Below, piece after piece: positions 42,599 to 51,782 of a stretch of 64,000 nucleotides of DNA (its first letter is position 1; each line of letters begins with the position of its first letter). The notes beneath the pieces are model-generated. The model saw only the letters and a list, made by a program, of their open reading frames with translations. It had not been told where the DNA came from and did not search any database. Source of the DNA: Mycobacterium sp. 3519A. GTDB lineage: Bacteria > Actinomycetota > Actinomycetes > Mycobacteriales > Mycobacteriaceae. The position numbers and the translations under genes are program-made. The stretch spans positions 248,001 to 312,000 of the forward strand of contig NZ_OESG01000012.1 in assembly GCF_900240945.1 (NCBI RefSeq). Direction: 5' to 3'.

Positions 42599-43873
42599 AT
42601 GTCGATGACCGTGAGCGCACGCGCGGGCATCGTCGTCACCGGCACCGAGGTGCTTACGGGACGGGTTCAGGACCGCAACGGCCCGTGGATTGCCGACCGG
42701 CTGCTGGAACTCGGCGTCGAACTGGCCCACATCACGATCTGCGGCGACCGGCAGGCCGACATCGCGGCGCAGCTTCGCTTCCTCGCCGACGAGGGAGTGG
42801 ACCTGATCGTCACCAGCGGTGGCCTCGGCCCGACAGCCGACGACATGACGGTCGCGACCGTCGCCGAATTCGCCGGTCTCGACCTGGTACTCGACCAGGC
42901 ACTCGAGGACCGCATCACCGACATCCTCAAACGGCTGATGGCCCGCTTCGACAACGTCGACATCGACGCGGTGCGCGCGGCCAACCGCAAGCAGGCGATG
43001 ATCCCGGTCGGCGCGCACGTGATCAACCCCGTCGGCACCGCGCCCGGCGTCGTCGTCCCCGGCAAGCCGACCATCGTGGTGCTGCCGGGTCCGCCCCGCG
43101 AACTGCAGCCGATGTGGCCGCAGGCGGTCGAGACCGAGGCGGTGCAGCGGGCGATCGCCGGACGCACCACGTACCGCCAGGACATGATCCGGATGTTCGG
43201 GCTGCCGGAGTCCGGGTTGGCGGAGACGCTGCGCGAAGCCGAGAACCGCATCGACGGCTTCGACCGGCTGGAGATCACCACCTGTCTGCGCCGCGGCGAA
43301 CTCGAGATCGTCACGCGTTACGAACCCGACGCCGCAACGGTTTACGCGGACCTGGTGCAGCTACTGCGCGAGCATCACGGCCGCGAGATCTTCTCCGAGG
43401 ACGGGTCACGGGTCGACGATCAGATCGCCCAGCTGCTATCCGGGCGCCGCATCGCGACGGCCGAATCCTGCACAGGCGGGCTACTTTCCGCGCGGCTGAC
43501 CGATCTGCCGGGTTCGTCGGCGTACGTCGCCGGTGCGGTCGTGGCGTATGCCAACGACGCGAAGACCGAACTGCTCGGCGTGCCCGCCGACCTGATCGCC
43601 ACCCACGGCGCGGTGTCGGAGCCGGTCGCAGAAGCGATGGCCGACGGTGCGCTGCGCCGCTTCGGCGCCGACACCGCTGTCGCGATCACCGGTATCGCCG
43701 GGCCGGGGGGCGGCACCGAGGACAAGCCGGTCGGCACGGTGTGCTTCACCGTGAAACTCGCCGACGGCCACACGTCCACCCGCACGCTGCGGTTGCCCGG
43801 CGATCGGTCGGACATCCGGGAACGGTCGACGACCGTCGCGATGCACATGCTGCGGCGGGCGCTGACCGGCTGA
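42599..43873 (+). CDS. cinA: CinA-family protein (MoaB-like domain plus nicotinamide-nucleotide amidase)
   Basis: 424 aa. The N-terminal MoaB/MogA-like domain has [24 protein letters not shown] and [15 protein letters not shown]. The C-terminal PncC amidase domain (from about residue 265) has [16 protein letters not shown] and [19 protein letters not shown]. It runs close to remembered Rv1901 along its length. CinA proteins salvage NMN by deamidation and hydrolyse ADP-ribose-like bonds. In mycobacteria CinA has been linked to tolerance of isoniazid by cleaving NAD-drug adducts. ATG 42605 is an alternative start. Confidence 0.94.
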   Translation: MSMTVSARAGIVVTGTEVLTGRVQDRNGPWIADRLLELGVELAHITICGDRQADIAAQLRFLADEGVDLIVTSGGLGPTADDMTVATVAEFAGLDLVLDQALEDRITDILKRLMARFDNVDIDAVRAANRKQAMIPVGAHVINPVGTAPGVVVPGKPTIVVLPGPPRELQPMWPQAVETEAVQRAIAGRTTYRQDMIRMFGLPESGLAETLREAENRIDGFDRLEITTCLRRGELEIVTRYEPDAATVYADLVQLLREHHGREIFSEDGSRVDDQIAQLLSGRRIATAESCTGGLLSARLTDLPGSSAYVAGAVVAYANDAKTELLGVPADLIATHGAVSEPVAEAMADGALRRFGADTAVAITGIAGPGGGTEDKPVGTVCFTVKLADGHTSTRTLRLPGDRSDIRERSTTVAMHMLRRALTG

Positions 43874-43906
43874 CCCGGCGGTTTTTGTGGGTATCCCACT
43901 GGCGTC

Positions 43907-44617
43907 ATGCCGCCAAACCACATCGCACAGCAGCTCGCAGACGTCGGTGCCGCTCTGCTGGCGCCTGCCGACCTCCGCGGCCTCCTGGGGTTCGACGACT
44001 GCGAGTGGGCGTCGTTCGCTGCGCACTGGGAGCACCTCGCGGCTGACCCCTACGCCGCGGAACTGGGTACCCGGCGGCTACGTCGATACGGCCACTTCGC
44101 GTTCCGCCCGGCCGAGCGCACATTCGACCCTGTGGCGTGCCGTGCGTTCATTCAGCCCGAGAACTCCAATCCGCTCTACATCGACACCGACCGCCACTTC
44201 GAATCCTTGACTGATGGGTTCGCGAAAGATCAACTGTTGCAACGGATCCTGGCGCTACTCGGCGATGTGGCCACGCCACTCGACGACGCGTCGACATGGG
44301 ACGCCAAGGTGACGCCGTTTCGGGTGTTGGCGTCGACGGGCGACGCCGGTCAACCGACGCCGGAGGGGATGCACCGAGACGGCGTCACGCTGGTCACCTC
44401 GCTGCTGATCGGCAGGGACAACGCCGTCGGCGGGCGAAGCATCGTCACCGACATGGCCGGTGAGCCCATCCTCGCGACCACGCTGGCCGACCCCGGCACG
44501 CTGCTTCTCGGCGACGACCGGCGCACGCTGCACGGCGTCTCACCGATTCGGCCGCGCGACCCTTCGCGGCCCGCCCGACGCGACGTTCTGGTCATCACGT
44601 TCGCGCCGTCAGCGTGA
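43907..44617 (+). CDS. 2OG-Fe(II) dioxygenase family protein
   Basis: 236 aa. EGMHRDGVTLVTSLLIGRDNAVGG supplies the HxD iron ligands, and a later His in RTLHGVSPIRP completes the facial triad. The pattern is that of the 2OG-Fe dioxygenase (PF10014-like) amino acid hydroxylases such as isoleucine dioxygenase. The substrate is not known. Its end overlaps the convergent YbdK-like gene by 23 bp. Confidence 0.85.
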   Translation: MPPNHIAQQLADVGAALLAPADLRGLLGFDDCEWASFAAHWEHLAADPYAAELGTRRLRRYGHFAFRPAERTFDPVACRAFIQPENSNPLYIDTDRHFESLTDGFAKDQLLQRILALLGDVATPLDDASTWDAKVTPFRVLASTGDAGQPTPEGMHRDGVTLVTSLLIGRDNAVGGRSIVTDMAGEPILATTLADPGTLLLGDDRRTLHGVSPIRPRDPSRPARRDVLVITFAPSA

Positions 44618-45695
44618 CCACGTCGTCGACCACGCCGACGAACGTGCCCGATTCCGCCAGCGACGCGCGCTGCCGATCGGCCCCCGTGCCCCGCCCGGCG
44701 AGCCTGCCGACGAACTCCCGCACCACCTCATCGTCACCGGCGCAACGCAAAGCGTCGCCGACATGATCGAGCAGTCGTTCCATCTGCACCGGCACCGGCA
44801 GGACCTGTCCGCTCAACGCATCGATGCCACAACCGGTCCAGCCATCCCTGGCCGCGCGCCAATACGCGGCACGCAACAACTCGCTGTCCGTCCTCGGGCC
44901 CGGATCGCCCGCGAGCACGCTGGCGGAGGCGGTCGCCACCAGCGCCCTCGTCAACACCGCGAGCGCAACGGTGTCGTCGATGTCGGCGGTGACGTCCATC
45001 GACCGGAGTTCCAACGTCGGCACGTGCGGGTTCGGCCGGATGTCCCAGAACGGCGTCGCGGCGTCGAGCATGGCACCGGAGGCGGCCATCGCCGCTGCAA
45101 GTTCCTCGTGGTGGCGCAGTGATTCGGCGTACGGCGGCGGGCCGAGGCAGGGGAAGCGGCTGCGAATGACCGCGCGCCAGTCGACGTATCCCGTGTCGAC
45201 GCCGCGGTGAAACGGCGAATTGGCGCTCACCGCCAGCAGAAGCGGCAGCCACTGGCGCAGGTGATTGCCGATCAATACGGCGTGCTGACGGTCCGCCACG
45301 TGGACGTGGACGTGCAGTGAGCAGACCATGAAGTCATCGAGCATGGTTCGGTACTGGGCGATCCCGGCGCGGTACCGCGGATGGTCGCCGACGGCCGGAA
45401 AGCCACGGTGATCGAGCACCGGCGTCCCGGAAGCGCACAGCCGCAAGCCTTCTGACGCGGCCGCATGTACCGCGGCGGCCCGTGCGGCGGCGAGTTCGGC
45501 GCGCAGTTGCTTGGCGTCCTCGCACGCCCGCGTCTTGATCTCGACCTGATATCGGGTGAACTCGCCGGAAATCTGATCGCCGAGTTCGGCCGCGGCCCTG
45601 GCGACCACCGCGGCCGCGGCCGGTCGGGGCGCGCGGTCTTCGCAGTCGACAAGGAAGAACTCCTCCTCGACACCGATCGTCGCGACGTCGGTCAC
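44595..45695 (-). CDS. Carboxylate-amine ligase, GCS2/YbdK family
   Basis: 366 aa from GTG 45695 (MTDVATIGVEEEFFLVD). The N-terminal GVEEEF and the YQVEIKTRACED and SLHVHVHVAD segments are standard for YbdK-type glutamate-cysteine ligase family 2. They use ATP to join Glu or another carboxylate to an amine, and many are only weak gamma-glutamylcysteine synthetases. The start overlaps the macro-domain gene stop in GTGA, so the two are coupled. Confidence 0.9.
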   Translation of the reverse strand: MTDVATIGVEEEFFLVDCEDRAPRPAAAAVVARAAAELGDQISGEFTRYQVEIKTRACEDAKQLRAELAAARAAAVHAAASEGLRLCASGTPVLDHRGFPAVGDHPRYRAGIAQYRTMLDDFMVCSLHVHVHVADRQHAVLIGNHLRQWLPLLLAVSANSPFHRGVDTGYVDWRAVIRSRFPCLGPPPYAESLRHHEELAAAMAASGAMLDAATPFWDIRPNPHVPTLELRSMDVTADIDDTVALAVLTRALVATASASVLAGDPGPRTDSELLRAAYWRAARDGWTGCGIDALSGQVLPVPVQMERLLDHVGDALRCAGDDEVVREFVGRLAGRGTGADRQRASLAESGTFVGVVDDVVTLTART

Positions 45696-46186
45696 TGTGC
45701 CACGGCGTCGCGGAACGCGCGTTCGGCTTCGTCGCCGTGCACCGCGAACACCACCCGCTCGAGCGAACGCGGCCGGTGTGCGCGGGCGACGTCGACCATC
45801 AACCTGGCCGCCTCGTCGAGGCCGAAGCCGCCAACACCGGTCCCGAACGCGACCAGTGCCAGCGACCGGCAACCCAGCTCGTCAGCCTTGACCAGCGTCG
45901 CCCGCGTCGCGTCGGCGATGATCTGCGCCGAGGTCGGCCCGCCGAGTTCCATCGTCGCGGCGTGGATGACGTAGCGCGCGGGCATATCTCCTGCCGTGGT
46001 CTCGACCGCCTCGCCCAAGCCGATCGGCGCCTTGGCCGTCGACTCCCGCTGCACCGCAGGACCGCCAGCGCGCGCGATCGCGGCCGCCACCCCGCCGCCG
46101 TGCCTGAGCTGTGTGTTGGCGGCGTTGGCGATCGCGTCGACCTCGAGTCGCGTCACATCGGCCTGCCGAACCGCTAACTCGAGCAT
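45692..46186 (-). CDS. Macro-domain protein (ADP-ribose hydrolase type)
   Basis: 164 aa. Macro fold with DVTRLEVDAIANAANTQLRHGGGVAAAIARAGG at the ligand-binding loops and ALVAFGTGVGGFGLDEAAR for the phosphate loop. These proteins remove ADP-ribose or O-acetyl-ADP-ribose marks. It is translationally coupled to YbdK. M. tuberculosis has a macro protein (LppD, Rv1899c) near cinA, so the neighbourhood may be conserved. Confidence 0.92.
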   Translation of the reverse strand: MLELAVRQADVTRLEVDAIANAANTQLRHGGGVAAAIARAGGPAVQRESTAKAPIGLGEAVETTAGDMPARYVIHAATMELGGPTSAQIIADATRATLVKADELGCRSLALVAFGTGVGGFGLDEAARLMVDVARAHRPRSLERVVFAVHGDEAERAFRDAVAQ

Positions 46187-46204
46187 CGCTGTATCGTCTC
46201 ACCG

Positions 46205-46429
46205 ATGAGTTCCACCGACGAGCGGCATGCGATTGCCGAATTGGCCGAATTGGGCGGCTGGCACCGTCGGGATGTCGACCGCACCGACTACTACGCCAAG
46301 GGCATCGTCCGGGTGCAGGTGATCTGGCAGGGCGACCAGGCGATCAGCGGCAGTTCCCTCTACCACGACGACATCATGACCGCCTACACCCGCGACCTGA
46401 GCACCGTACAGAGCTGGCTCAAGCGCTGA
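46205..46429 (+). CDS. Small hypothetical protein
   Basis: 74 aa, only 18 bp from the divergent macro-domain gene. The sequence (AIAELAELGGWHRRDVDRTDYYAKGIVRVQVIWQGDQAISG) looks like a conserved soluble small protein, and I recognise no family. Its stop TGA and the next gene's stop TCA form TGATCA. Confidence 0.65.
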   Translation: MSSTDERHAIAELAELGGWHRRDVDRTDYYAKGIVRVQVIWQGDQAISGSSLYHDDIMTAYTRDLSTVQSWLKR

Positions 46430-46804
46430 TCAGCTGAGCGCGGCCTTGGCCTCGGCCAGGTTGTCGGCCGCGAGCACAAGCCGGGTATTGGTCGCCAGGT
46501 AGACCGTGGTCAGGTTGACCTTCGCCGCTCCGAGTCGGTGCGCCACCTCGCCGAGCGCTCCCGGCCGGTCCTCCACATCGAGCACGATCACCTCCTGCTC
46601 GGCGGCGATCTTGATGCCTGCGCCCTGCAGCGCCTCGAACGCCGACGTGGCGTCCTGCACCAGGATGTGCACCTCGGCCTGCCCGCCACCGGTGGTCAGC
46701 GCGCACAGGCCCGCGATGTTGGTGCCCGCCTTGCCGAGCACGTCGCCGACCCTGGCCAGCTCGCCGGGTTGGTCGTCGAGATAGAGCGTCAGATCGGTCG
46801 CCAT
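46430..46804 (-). CDS. Tandem ACT-domain amino acid-binding protein
   Basis: 124 aa from ATG 46804 (GAAGGAGCG upstream). Two ACT repeats: LTLYLDDQPGELARVGDVLGKAGTNIAGL and VIVLDVEDRPGALGEVAHRLGAAKVNL. Likely a small regulatory sensor of an amino acid. No catalytic domain. Confidence 0.9.
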   Translation of the reverse strand: MATDLTLYLDDQPGELARVGDVLGKAGTNIAGLCALTTGGGQAEVHILVQDATSAFEALQGAGIKIAAEQEVIVLDVEDRPGALGEVAHRLGAAKVNLTTVYLATNTRLVLAADNLAEAKAALS

Positions 46805-46886
46805 GACGATCGCTCCTTCCGTGCACGGCCCGCTCTTCCACGGTATCGGCTGAGCACCTAATTCGGATGCGCTCAGACATCGCTTT

Positions 46887-48134
46887 GTGGCACCGTCGAA
46901 CCCTGTGCTCGCCTCCGAGACCGTGACCTCCGTGCCTGCTAAGACATCTCTGACCATCCGATCGGCCACCGACGCCGACTGGCCGGCGATCGCGTTACTG
47001 GACGCCACCTCCTTCGGCAGATTCGGCCATCCCGAATCACTCGCCGCGTGGCGGTCGCTGATGGCAGCCGACGGCACGGTCCTTGCCTGCGACGGACCCG
47101 AGGTCGTCGGCATGGCGCACTATCTCGATCTTCGGCTGACGGTGCCCGGCGGCGCGGTGCTGCCGATGGCGGGCGTCACGATCGTCGGGGTGGCGCCGAC
47201 ACACCGCCGCCGCGGCATCCTGCGCACCATGTACACCGAACTGCACAACCGCATCGCCGATGCGCGGTATCCGATCGCGGGCCTGACCGCCAGCGAGGGC
47301 GGCATCTACGGACGCTTCGGGTACGGGCCTGCGACCATCGAGCAGGAACTCACCGTCGACCGGCGCTTCGCGCGGTTCCGTGACGACGCGCCCGACCCTG
47401 GCGGCGTCCGCCTCGTCAAACCCGCCGACCACCGCGCCGAATTCCAGGACATCTACGAACGCTGGCGGCGGCGCACACCCGGCGGCCTGGTCCGGCCGAA
47501 CGCGTTGTGGGACGAACTGCTGGCAGACCGCGAGTCGGTGCGGCGAGGCGGCACCGAGTGGTACGCGATGCTGCATCCCGACGGGTACGCCCTGTACCGG
47601 GTCTTCGGCGACGACCCGATGTTCGTCCGCGTCGGCGAGCTCATACCGGCGACCACCGACGCGGGCATCGCGTTGGCCAGAGCGTTGCTGGGCCTCGACC
47701 TGATGGAGACGGTCGCCTTCGGCACACATCCCGCCGACCCGCTGCCGTACCTGCTGACCGACCACCGGACGGCCAGGTTGACGCACTACGAGGACGACCT
47801 CTGGTTGCGGATCATGGACATCCCGACGACGTTGGAAGCGCGGACATATCACGCGGATCTTTCTGCCGTCGTCGAGCTCTCCGACGGATTCCGAAGCGAC
47901 GGTGGACGTTTCGCACTCGAGGTGCGCGAGGGCAGGGCCAGCTGTGTGCAGACCGCGGCGGAGCCCGACGTCCGCATGGGCCTCGACGTCCTGGGCAGCC
48001 TCTACCTGGGCGCGCACAAGGCGTCTTCGTTTGCCAGTGCGAACCGGCTGCACGCACGTGAACCCAGCCTCATCACACAACTGGATGCCGCATTTGTCAG
48101 CACTGTTCCAGCCGCCCTGGGTTACGGTTTCTAG
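46887..48134 (+). CDS. eis: Eis-family N-acetyltransferase (GNAT plus SCP2-like domain)
   Basis: 415 aa. GNAT acetyl-CoA loop VGVAPTHRRRGILRTMYTELH, ASEGGIYGRFGYGPAT, and a C-terminal sterol-carrier-like part ending with a carboxylate Phe (ALGYGF) as in Eis. Matches remembered Rv2416c along the whole length. Eis acetylates aminoglycosides at several positions and modifies host JNK phosphatase in M. tuberculosis. The start may be GTG 46887 or GTG 46923. The reading from 46887 adds 12 residues. I use the longer one. Confidence 0.92.
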   Translation: MAPSNPVLASETVTSVPAKTSLTIRSATDADWPAIALLDATSFGRFGHPESLAAWRSLMAADGTVLACDGPEVVGMAHYLDLRLTVPGGAVLPMAGVTIVGVAPTHRRRGILRTMYTELHNRIADARYPIAGLTASEGGIYGRFGYGPATIEQELTVDRRFARFRDDAPDPGGVRLVKPADHRAEFQDIYERWRRRTPGGLVRPNALWDELLADRESVRRGGTEWYAMLHPDGYALYRVFGDDPMFVRVGELIPATTDAGIALARALLGLDLMETVAFGTHPADPLPYLLTDHRTARLTHYEDDLWLRIMDIPTTLEARTYHADLSAVVELSDGFRSDGGRFALEVREGRASCVQTAAEPDVRMGLDVLGSLYLGAHKASSFASANRLHAREPSLITQLDAAFVSTVPAALGYGF

Positions 48135-48221
48135 GGACCACTCCAACCGAATTGACGCGGTCCACGATTGCATACATGATCTGCCGGTCGAGGGATCGGA
48201 CTTTGTCGAATCGGAGCGCGT

Positions 48222-49001
48222 ATGGACCGTCGGACGTTCGCCGCAGCGGTGACACTTGGTGGCGCCGCAGCGCTGATCGGCGCGCAACGCGTGTCGGCGG
48301 CACCTCCGCCCAATCCGCCGCCGCAGGCGCGCAACGTGGTACTGGTGCACGGCGCGTACGCCGACGGATCATGCTGGGCCGACGTGATCCCGTATCTGCA
48401 GGCGCGCGGACTGAACGTCGCCTCCGTGCAGAATCCGTTGCAGACGCTTGAGGAAGACTGTGAATTCGCCCGCCGCACACTGGCATTGATGGACGGCCCG
48501 ACTGTCCTTGTCGCGCACTCGTATTCGGGCATGATCGCCACCGAAGTGGGTGTCGATCCGAAGGTTACGGCGTTGGTGTACATCGCCGCACGGGCCCCCG
48601 ACGCGGGCGAGGACTACACCGCGCTGGCCGCCCAGTACCCGACACCGCCCGCCAGCGCGGGTCTGGTGAAGGGCCCCGACGGATACGCGCAACTGTCCGA
48701 AGCGGCCTTCCTCAACGACTTCGCCCAGGACGTACCGGCGGCCAAGGCCAAGGTGCTCTACGCGGTGCAGGGCCGCATCTCGAACGAGTTGTTCACCGGC
48801 CGCACCACCAACGCGGCCTGGCGCGACAAGCCGACGTTCTACGCGGTGTCGAAGAACGACCGCACCATCAACCCGGATCTCGAACGGTTCATGGCACAGC
48901 GGATGGGCGCCAAGACAATCGAACTCGACGCCAGCCATCTGTCGATCGTGTCGAAGGCCCGCGAGGTGGCCAATCTGATCATCGAGGCCACCGGAGGGTG
49001 A
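48222..49001 (+). CDS. Tat-exported alpha/beta hydrolase, start of the mdc operon
   Basis: 259 aa. The N-terminus MDRRTFAAAVTLGGAAALIG fits a twin-arginine signal (RRxF plus hydrophobic core) ending near AAP. Hydrolase features are VVLVHGAYADGSCW, the nucleophile elbow VAHSYSGM and a C-terminal DASHLSI His. Its stop lies 4 bp inside the mdcA reading frame (GTGA), which ties it to malonate decarboxylase. The role is unknown, and one could imagine release of malonate from an ester outside the cell (speculative). Confidence 0.85.
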   Translation: MDRRTFAAAVTLGGAAALIGAQRVSAAPPPNPPPQARNVVLVHGAYADGSCWADVIPYLQARGLNVASVQNPLQTLEEDCEFARRTLALMDGPTVLVAHSYSGMIATEVGVDPKVTALVYIAARAPDAGEDYTALAAQYPTPPASAGLVKGPDGYAQLSEAAFLNDFAQDVPAAKAKVLYAVQGRISNELFTGRTTNAAWRDKPTFYAVSKNDRTINPDLERFMAQRMGAKTIELDASHLSIVSKAREVANLIIEATGG

Positions 49002-50641
49002 CCGCGCCGACGTGGGACCGCCGCCGAGCCGACAAACAAGTCAGGCTCGCAGCGGTCGACCGCTACGTCGACGGCAAGGTGATCGATCAGGCGCGGTTGC
49101 GCGAGGTGTTGGAAGGGCTGCTGCGGCCCGGCGACCGGGTCGCGCTCGAGGGCGACAACCAGAAGCAGGCCGACTTCTTGTCCCGCACACTGGCGCAGTG
49201 CGATCCTGGCAAGGTCAACGGCCTGCACATGCTGATCTCGTCGGTGTCGCGCGCCGAACACCTCGACCTGTTCGAGCAGAAGATCGCCGCGACACTGGAT
49301 CTCGCGTATGCGGGCCCGCAGAGTGTGCGCATCGCCCAGATGGTGGAAGACGGCCAGGTGCACATCGGCGCCATCCACACCTACGTGGAGTTGTACGCGC
49401 GGATGTTCACCGACCTGACGCCCCACGTCGCGTTGTTGTGCGCGACGAAGGCGGACCGCGACGGCAACCTGTACACCGGGCCGAACACCGAGGACACGCC
49501 GACGATCGCCGAGGCCACCGCGTTTCGTGACGGGATCGTCGTGGTGCAGGCCGACGAGATCGTCGAGGCCGGTGCGTTGCCGCGCGTCGACATCCCGGCC
49601 GACTGGGTGGATCTCGTCGTCGAGGCCGACCGGCCGTTCGCGTTGGAGCCGCTGTTCACCCGCGATCCCCGGCTGATCGGGCCGGTGGAGATCCTGAAGG
49701 CGATGATCGCGATCCGCGGCGTCTACGAGCGACACGAGGTGATGTCGCTCAACCACGGGATCGGATTCGACACGGCGGCAATCGAATTGCTGCTCCCGAC
49801 TTTTGGGGCGCAACTGGGTCTGAAGGGCCGGATCGCCAAGCACTGGACGCTGAATCCGCATCCGACGCTGATACCGGCGATCGAGTCGGGATGGGTGGAG
49901 TCGGTTCACTGCTTCGGCGGTGAGGCCGGTATGGAGCGGTACACCGCGGCCAGGCCGGACATCTTCTTCACCGGCCGGGACGGGTCGCTGCGGTCCAACC
50001 GGGTGCTGTGCCAACTCGCGGGACAGTACGCGGTCGACATGTTCATCGGGTCTTCGCTGCAGATCGACCGTGACGCCAACTCGTCGACCGTCACCGACGG
50101 CAGGCTCCCTGGCTTCGGCGGCGCGCCGAACATGGGGCACGACCCGCACGGCCGCCGACACTCGTCACCGGCCTGGCTGAGCCTCGCACATGGGGAGTCC
50201 TATGCCCTTCGCGGGCGCAAGCTGGTGGTGCAGATCGCCCAGACGTTCCAGAAGGGCGGCATCCCAACGTTTGTCGAAACGCTCGACGCCGTCGAGGTCG
50301 GCAAGCACGCCGGGATGCCCATCCCGCCGGTGATGATCTACGGCGACGACGTCAGCCACGTCGTCACCGAAGAAGGTGTGGCGTACCTGTACAAGGCGCC
50401 GTCGCTCGCCGACCGGAGGGCGGCGTTGGCCGCGATCGCGGGCGTGACACCCGTCGGACTAGGCGCCGATGCCGCCCGCACCGAACAGTTGCGCCGCGAC
50501 GGGCTGGTCGCCTTCCCGGAAGACCTCGGAATCGGTGCGCGGCAAGCGGATCGGTCGCTGCTCGCGGCCCGCAGCATCGAGGACCTGGTCGCATGGTCCG
50601 GCGGACTCTATGATCCGCCCGCACAGTTCCGGGATTGGTGA
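48998..50641 (+). CDS. mdcA: Malonate decarboxylase alpha subunit (acyl carrier protein transferase)
   Basis: 547 aa, GTG start overlapping the hydrolase gene. Family features: ALEGDNQKQADFLSRTL, VHIGAIHTYVELYARMFTDL, GIGFDTAAIELLLPTFGAQL and FGGAPNMGHDPHGRRH. MdcA moves the ACP thioester between acetyl and malonyl forms in the biotin-independent complex. First enzyme gene of an ordered mdcABC(DE)GH operon. Confidence 0.95.
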   Translation: MTAPTWDRRRADKQVRLAAVDRYVDGKVIDQARLREVLEGLLRPGDRVALEGDNQKQADFLSRTLAQCDPGKVNGLHMLISSVSRAEHLDLFEQKIAATLDLAYAGPQSVRIAQMVEDGQVHIGAIHTYVELYARMFTDLTPHVALLCATKADRDGNLYTGPNTEDTPTIAEATAFRDGIVVVQADEIVEAGALPRVDIPADWVDLVVEADRPFALEPLFTRDPRLIGPVEILKAMIAIRGVYERHEVMSLNHGIGFDTAAIELLLPTFGAQLGLKGRIAKHWTLNPHPTLIPAIESGWVESVHCFGGEAGMERYTAARPDIFFTGRDGSLRSNRVLCQLAGQYAVDMFIGSSLQIDRDANSSTVTDGRLPGFGGAPNMGHDPHGRRHSSPAWLSLAHGESYALRGRKLVVQIAQTFQKGGIPTFVETLDAVEVGKHAGMPIPPVMIYGDDVSHVVTEEGVAYLYKAPSLADRRAALAAIAGVTPVGLGADAARTEQLRRDGLVAFPEDLGIGARQADRSLLAARSIEDLVAWSGGLYDPPAQFRDW

Positions 50642-50643
50642 GC

Positions 50644-51474
50644 ATGACCACGATTGTCAATCTGTCGAGCGAACAGATCGCCGATACCGCTGTCGACGCC
50701 CTGATCGCGGAGGCGGTGCTGACCCCGAAGCCGGGATTGGTGGACGCATCGGGACGGCACAGCCACCCCGACATGAGCCTGGCGATGTTGACCGACTCCG
50801 CGCTGTCACTGCGGGAGCCGTTGCGGCAGTGCGCCGATGCGGCACGCACGATGCCATTGGGACCCGATCTGCGGATGCGGATCGGCGTCATCGGTCGCGA
50901 CGGTGAGCGGCGGATGCTCGACGCGACCGGGGGAGTCAACACGCACCGTGGCGCGTTGTGGGCTCTCGGGCTGTTGTCGGCGGGTGTCGCGGGCAGCGAA
51001 AACCTCGCCGACGCAGTCGCTTTCGCCGCGCGGCTGGCGCGGTTGGCGGATCCCGCGAGAGGTCGACGGGCTTCGCACGGCGAACGCGCGAGGGTGCGCT
51101 ACGGGGCCCGCGGCGCGGAAGGCGAGGCGCAGGACGGCTTTCCGCACGTCGTCGGGCACGGCCTGCCGACGCTGCGGGCATCCCGGATGCGCGGCGAGTC
51201 CGCCGACGCCGCAGCGCTCAACGCGCTGCTGGCCATCATGTCAGTGCTCGACGACACCTGTGTGCTGCACCGCGGCGGCGCCCGCGGACTGGCGTTCGCG
51301 CAACGGTCAGCCGCCGATGTGCTGCGCAGCGGAGGCTGCGGCAGGCCGGCGGGCCGGCGTCGACTGGAGGTGTTCTGCAGGCAGGCGGCCAGGCTCGGTC
51401 TTTCGACGGGCGGCAGCGCCGACCTGCTCGCCGCCACGTTGTTCCTCGACGCGGTGCTGCCGCAAGGAAGCTGA
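50644..51474 (+). CDS. mdcB: Triphosphoribosyl-dephospho-CoA synthase
   Basis: 276 aa from ATG 50644, starting 2 nt after the mdcA stop. The CitG/MdcB pattern is seen in EAVLTPKPGLVDASGRHSHPDMS, TGGVNTHRGALWALGLL and the late DDTCVLHRGG. MdcB makes 2'-(5''-triphosphoribosyl)-3'-dephospho-CoA, the precursor of the ACP prosthetic group. The alternative TTG 50635 overlaps mdcA. Confidence 0.93.
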   Translation: MTTIVNLSSEQIADTAVDALIAEAVLTPKPGLVDASGRHSHPDMSLAMLTDSALSLREPLRQCADAARTMPLGPDLRMRIGVIGRDGERRMLDATGGVNTHRGALWALGLLSAGVAGSENLADAVAFAARLARLADPARGRRASHGERARVRYGARGAEGEAQDGFPHVVGHGLPTLRASRMRGESADAAALNALLAIMSVLDDTCVLHRGGARGLAFAQRSAADVLRSGGCGRPAGRRRLEVFCRQAARLGLSTGGSADLLAATLFLDAVLPQGS

Positions 51475-51479
51475 TCGCC

Positions 51480-51782
51480 ATGCAGACCCTGTCATACCGG
51501 TTCCCCGCCAACAGAACCCTGCGCCAGCGCACGCACATCGGCGTGGTGGCCTCCGGCGACCTCGAGGTGTTGCTCGACCACGCCGCCGACGCCTCCGACG
51601 CCAATGTTGCCGAGGTCCGGGTCCGTACCAGTGTCAACGGCTTCGACACGGTTTGGCGCGCCACGCTCGAGCGGTTCTTCACCCACACACCGCTGGCCGG
51701 GCGTTGGGAACTCAACGATTTCGGCGCCACACCGGCCGTCGTCACCCTGCGACTGCGGCAGGCCGCGGAGGCGGCGACGTGA
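51480..51782 (+). CDS. mdcC: Malonate decarboxylase acyl carrier protein (delta subunit)
   Basis: 100 aa. The prosthetic-group Ser is Ser25 in GVVASGDLEVLL, the normal MdcC position. The rest matches small MdcC proteins (NGFDTVWRATLERFF, RWELNDFGATPAVVTLRLRQ). It carries acetyl/malonyl thioesters on 2'-(5''-phosphoribosyl)-3'-dephospho-CoA. It overlaps the next gene by 4 bp (GTGA). Confidence 0.95.
   Translation: MQTLSYRFPANRTLRQRTHIGVVASGDLEVLLDHAADASDANVAEVRVRTSVNGFDTVWRATLERFFTHTPLAGRWELNDFGATPAVVTLRLRQAAEAAT

Noticed and set aside
48152..48178. TTGACG...TACATG as a sigma-A promoter for the mdc operon
   Set aside because: The spacer is 15 bp and the -10 is poor, so it was not listed as a feature.
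50837..51778. Upstream extension of the MdcD-MdcE frame over mdcB and mdcC
   Set aside because: The extra 314 codons are an Arg/Cys/Ser-rich shadow of mdcB and mdcC, and the domain begins at GTG 51779, overlapping the mdcC stop as in the rest of the operon.
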